The notes under the pieces are model-generated. The model saw only the letters and a program-made list of their open reading frames with translations. It ran no database searches and was not told the origin of the DNA. From CAYOWQ01 sp964407695 (GTDB taxonomy: Bacteria; Planctomycetota; Phycisphaerae; Phycisphaerales; SM1A02), in NCBI GenBank assembly GCA_964407695.1, contig CAYOWQ010000004.1:234586-298585 (forward strand): DNA of 64,000 bases, written 5' to 3'. Both the position numbers and the translations under genes were made by a program. Position 1 is the stretch's first letter. Each line of letters opens with the position of its first letter. This document shows positions 62,698 to 64,000 of this stretch, in pieces.

Positions 62698-62729
62698 AGA
62701 CGAAGAGACTGAGAGACGAAGAGACTGAG
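62698..62729. repeat. two tandem 16-bp direct repeats
   Basis: AGACGAAGAGACTGAG occurs twice head to tail, just upstream of the CDF gene start. A related 'gagactgagagactg' stretch recurs near 62996-63010. Confidence 0.85.
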
Positions 62730-62738
62730 TGGCAACAT

Positions 62739-62766
62739 CGTCATTCCCGCGCACGCGGGAATCCAG
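62739..62766. repeat. REP-like palindromic element, copy 1
   Basis: The 28-bp sequence begins CGTCATTCCCGCG and ends CGCGGGAATCCAG, with TTCCCGCG/CGCGGGAA forming an 8-bp palindrome. Very similar repetitive extragenic elements are widespread in many bacterial phyla. Confidence 0.85.
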
Positions 62767-62821
62767 GGGGCAACCAATTGAACCACAGAGGCCACAGAGA
62801 GCACAGAGGATGCATCGAGGG

Positions 62822-62981
62822 AGGGTCCCGCGGTGCGGACCGCGAGTCGGAGCGTCGACCGCCGAAACCTCGTCATTCCCGCGCATGCGGGAATCCAGAT
62901 TCGTAGGGTCCCGCTGTACGGACCGCGTATCGGAGCGTCGACCGCCGAAACCTCGTCATTCCCGCGCACGCGGGAATCCAG
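62822..62981. repeat. two 77-bp direct repeats, each ending in a REP-like palindrome
   Basis: Copies at 62822-62898 and 62905-62981 differ at about five positions. Each runs from AGGGTCCCGC...CGGACCGCG through CGGAGCGTCGACCGCCGAAA to a REP-like palindrome (62871-62898 and 62954-62981). Partial copies of the first 21 bp recur at 63024-63044 and 63060-63080. Confidence 0.85.
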
Positions 62982-63121
62982 AGGGCAACCACGCGAGACT
63001 GAGAGACTGACTGGGGGTGTCGTAGGGTCCCGCTGTGCGGACCGATTCTCCGGATGTGTAGGGTCCCGCACCGCGGACCGTGCTGTCTCCTGCTCTCCTG
63101 CTCCCGTGGTGGCAGGGTTGG

Positions 63122-63185
63122 CTGGTGGCACAGGCGTCTGGTGGCACAGGCGTCTGGTGGCACAGGCGTCTGGTGGCACAGGCGT
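63122..63185. repeat. four tandem 16-bp repeats
   Basis: CTGGTGGCACAGGCGT occurs four times without interruption. The sequence after it (CCCGCCTGTG) forms the complement of CACAGGCG, so a hairpin is possible. Copy number may vary. No gene lies between 62670 and 63444. Confidence 0.9.
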
Positions 63186-63339
63186 CCCGCCTGTGATTCC
63201 TCATCCTCCTCTTCTCCTGTTCTCCTGCTCTTCATTCCCGCTACACTGGTCCCCTACTGCACTGACCTTCCCGGGCATCGTGCGCGGGATGGGAAACCCT
63301 GAAAGGTGTGCGGTGCACAGCCTACGCGCGGCGGGGCCG

Positions 63340-63356
63340 AAGTGCATGACCTACGT
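63340..63356 (+). repeat. left arm of inverted repeat flanking the orphan gene
   Basis: AAGTGCATGACCTACGT matches exactly, in inverse orientation, the arm at 63891-63907. Homology extends more weakly to about 63306 (GTGCGGTGCACAGCCTACGCG), resembling the inverse of 63940-63978. Confidence 0.8.
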
Positions 63357-63444
63357 TACTGCTGCGATAACGGCAAATGATCAACGTGTGGCTTCGGTAT
63401 GTTCTAGCTACTTGTATTTATGTCGGTTGAGTTGAGTTAACACG

Positions 63445-63888
63445 ATGGATTTTTCACCAGAGGAACGTCTTAGAAAGCTTCGAACATTTGAGCGCGCGTT
63501 TGACGATGTACCCGGTTTGTGGCATGTCGGCAGGAAGTACCCGCCGCTTACAGATCGTGAATTCCAAAGTGTTCATCAAACGCTTAGGGATACATTATCG
63601 CGATACTCATCGGACGACGAAGGCATATACTTGCTCGTAGATGATTGCTGGGGTGACCGAACCCACAAACTGTATCTGATACATAGCAAGCTCTTCGATA
63701 TCAACCTAGTCACGGATCTGCGCACGTCATTATCAACGTCGTGGCCGCTGTGGCGGCTAGTGATTGTACGTGAACCTCCTTCATCTCATGCGATCTGGGT
63801 GTATCCGCATTTGATCGAAGTCGAATTTGAAAACAATCGATCAGATTGTTCGCCAGAGGATGCGATCGCATCGTGGATGAGGTTGTAG
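63445..63888 (+). CDS. orphan hypothetical protein in an AT-richer cassette
   Basis: This 147-residue protein begins MDFSPEERLRKLRTFERAFDD and has no signal peptide or membrane segment. It is a mixed alpha/beta protein (GIYLLVDDCWGDRTHKLYLI, WPLWRLVIVREPPSSHAIWV) with a Trp/acidic C-terminus (EDAIASWMRL). The DNA is visibly richer in A and T than the rest of the window, codon choice differs (for example AGA, TTA, ATA), and the gene is enclosed by inverted repeats, so transfer is likely. The fold resembles small immunity-type or SMI1-like proteins only in general; function is not known. Confidence 0.65.
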   Translation: MDFSPEERLRKLRTFERAFDDVPGLWHVGRKYPPLTDREFQSVHQTLRDTLSRYSSDDEGIYLLVDDCWGDRTHKLYLIHSKLFDINLVTDLRTSLSTSWPLWRLVIVREPPSSHAIWVYPHLIEVEFENNRSDCSPEDAIASWMRL

Positions 63889-63890
63889 TG

Positions 63891-63907
63891 ACGTAGGTCA
63901 TGCACTT
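63891..63907 (-). repeat. right arm of inverted repeat flanking the orphan gene
   Basis: ACGTAGGTCATGCACTT is the exact inverse complement of 63340-63356. A second, degenerate direct copy follows at about 63925-63945 (TACGTAGGTCAAGCACGTTG), and GCGTAGGCTGGGCACCGCC after it mirrors the outer part of the left arm. The window ends soon after; 63980-64000 shows nothing. Confidence 0.8.
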
Positions 63908-64000
63908 GGCTCCGTCCCGCGTAGTTACGTAGGTCAAGCACGTTGCTCCCGCCCCGCGTAGGCTGGGCACCGCCCACCTTTTGCGGTCGCGAATCTCCGC

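Noticed and set aside
62739..62981. Possible CRISPR array
   Set aside because: Three palindromic units occur at uneven spacing, two of them inside a larger direct repeat, and the sequences between are themselves repeated, so there are no unique spacers.
63122..63185. Plasmid-type iterons or origin
   Set aside because: Four 16-bp direct repeats are present, but there is no AT-rich region, replication gene or DnaA box beside them.

Overview
The window is high-GC bacterial DNA with short intergenic gaps. It most likely comes from a planctomycete of the class Phycisphaerae. This rests on inference from content: seven predicted secreted proteins carry dockerin-like calcium loops of the form DLNGDGxVDGADLGLLLAxWG, there is a eukaryote-like UDP-sugar pyrophosphorylase, the porins have a coiled-coil N-terminus, and several membrane or surface proteins have no recognisable family. 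No rRNA, tRNA, CRISPR array, integrase or transposase was recognised.

Layout. 1-5.8 kb: a truncated sigma-factor-like gene, an omega-amidase-type nitrilase, a zinc-ribbon membrane protein, and an ABC ATPase paired with a large membrane protein. 5.8-18.8 kb: mostly housekeeping genes (ispE, an M3 oligopeptidase, a low-molecular-weight protein tyrosine phosphatase, serC, an N-acetyl sugar amidotransferase, a coiled-coil protein, polX, an M20 amidohydrolase, a POT peptide transporter, a ferredoxin). 18.8-31.2 kb: a repeat-built secreted protein, a UAP1-like pyrophosphorylase translationally coupled to phoU, hsp20, two lipoproteins, thiS-thiG, mnmE, a subtilase-like secreted protein and a fused ABC permease. 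31.2-37.1 kb: a 33-residue lysine/alanine protein with its own terminator, dapB, and a small sugar cluster (group 4 glycosyltransferase, fcl, gmd) able to supply GDP-L-fucose. 37.3-43.3 kb: four tagged secreted proteins around an APC permease. 43.4-53.0 kb: a cysteine desulfurase-like enzyme, radA, two tandem porins, a YjdF-like membrane protein and the rpsO-pnp operon. 53.2-61.5 kb: a single 8.4-kb gene for a 2797-residue Cys- and Asp-rich surface protein. 61.8-64 kb: a CDF metal transporter, a repeat-rich non-coding tract, and an AT-richer orphan gene between inverted repeats.

How the genes fit together. Most enzymes serve ordinary metabolism (isoprenoid, serine, lysine, thiamine, tRNA and RNA processing, DNA repair). 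The accessory theme is the cell surface: porins, tagged secreted proteins, a giant beta-helix/Cys-repeat protein, and nucleotide-sugar genes. The tagged proteins share only the C-terminal calcium-loop pair, which suggests a common anchoring or assembly route; no cohesin or sorting enzyme is visible here. Gene starts were moved downstream from the longest open frame wherever a signal peptide, a family N-terminus or a Shine-Dalgarno sequence indicated it.
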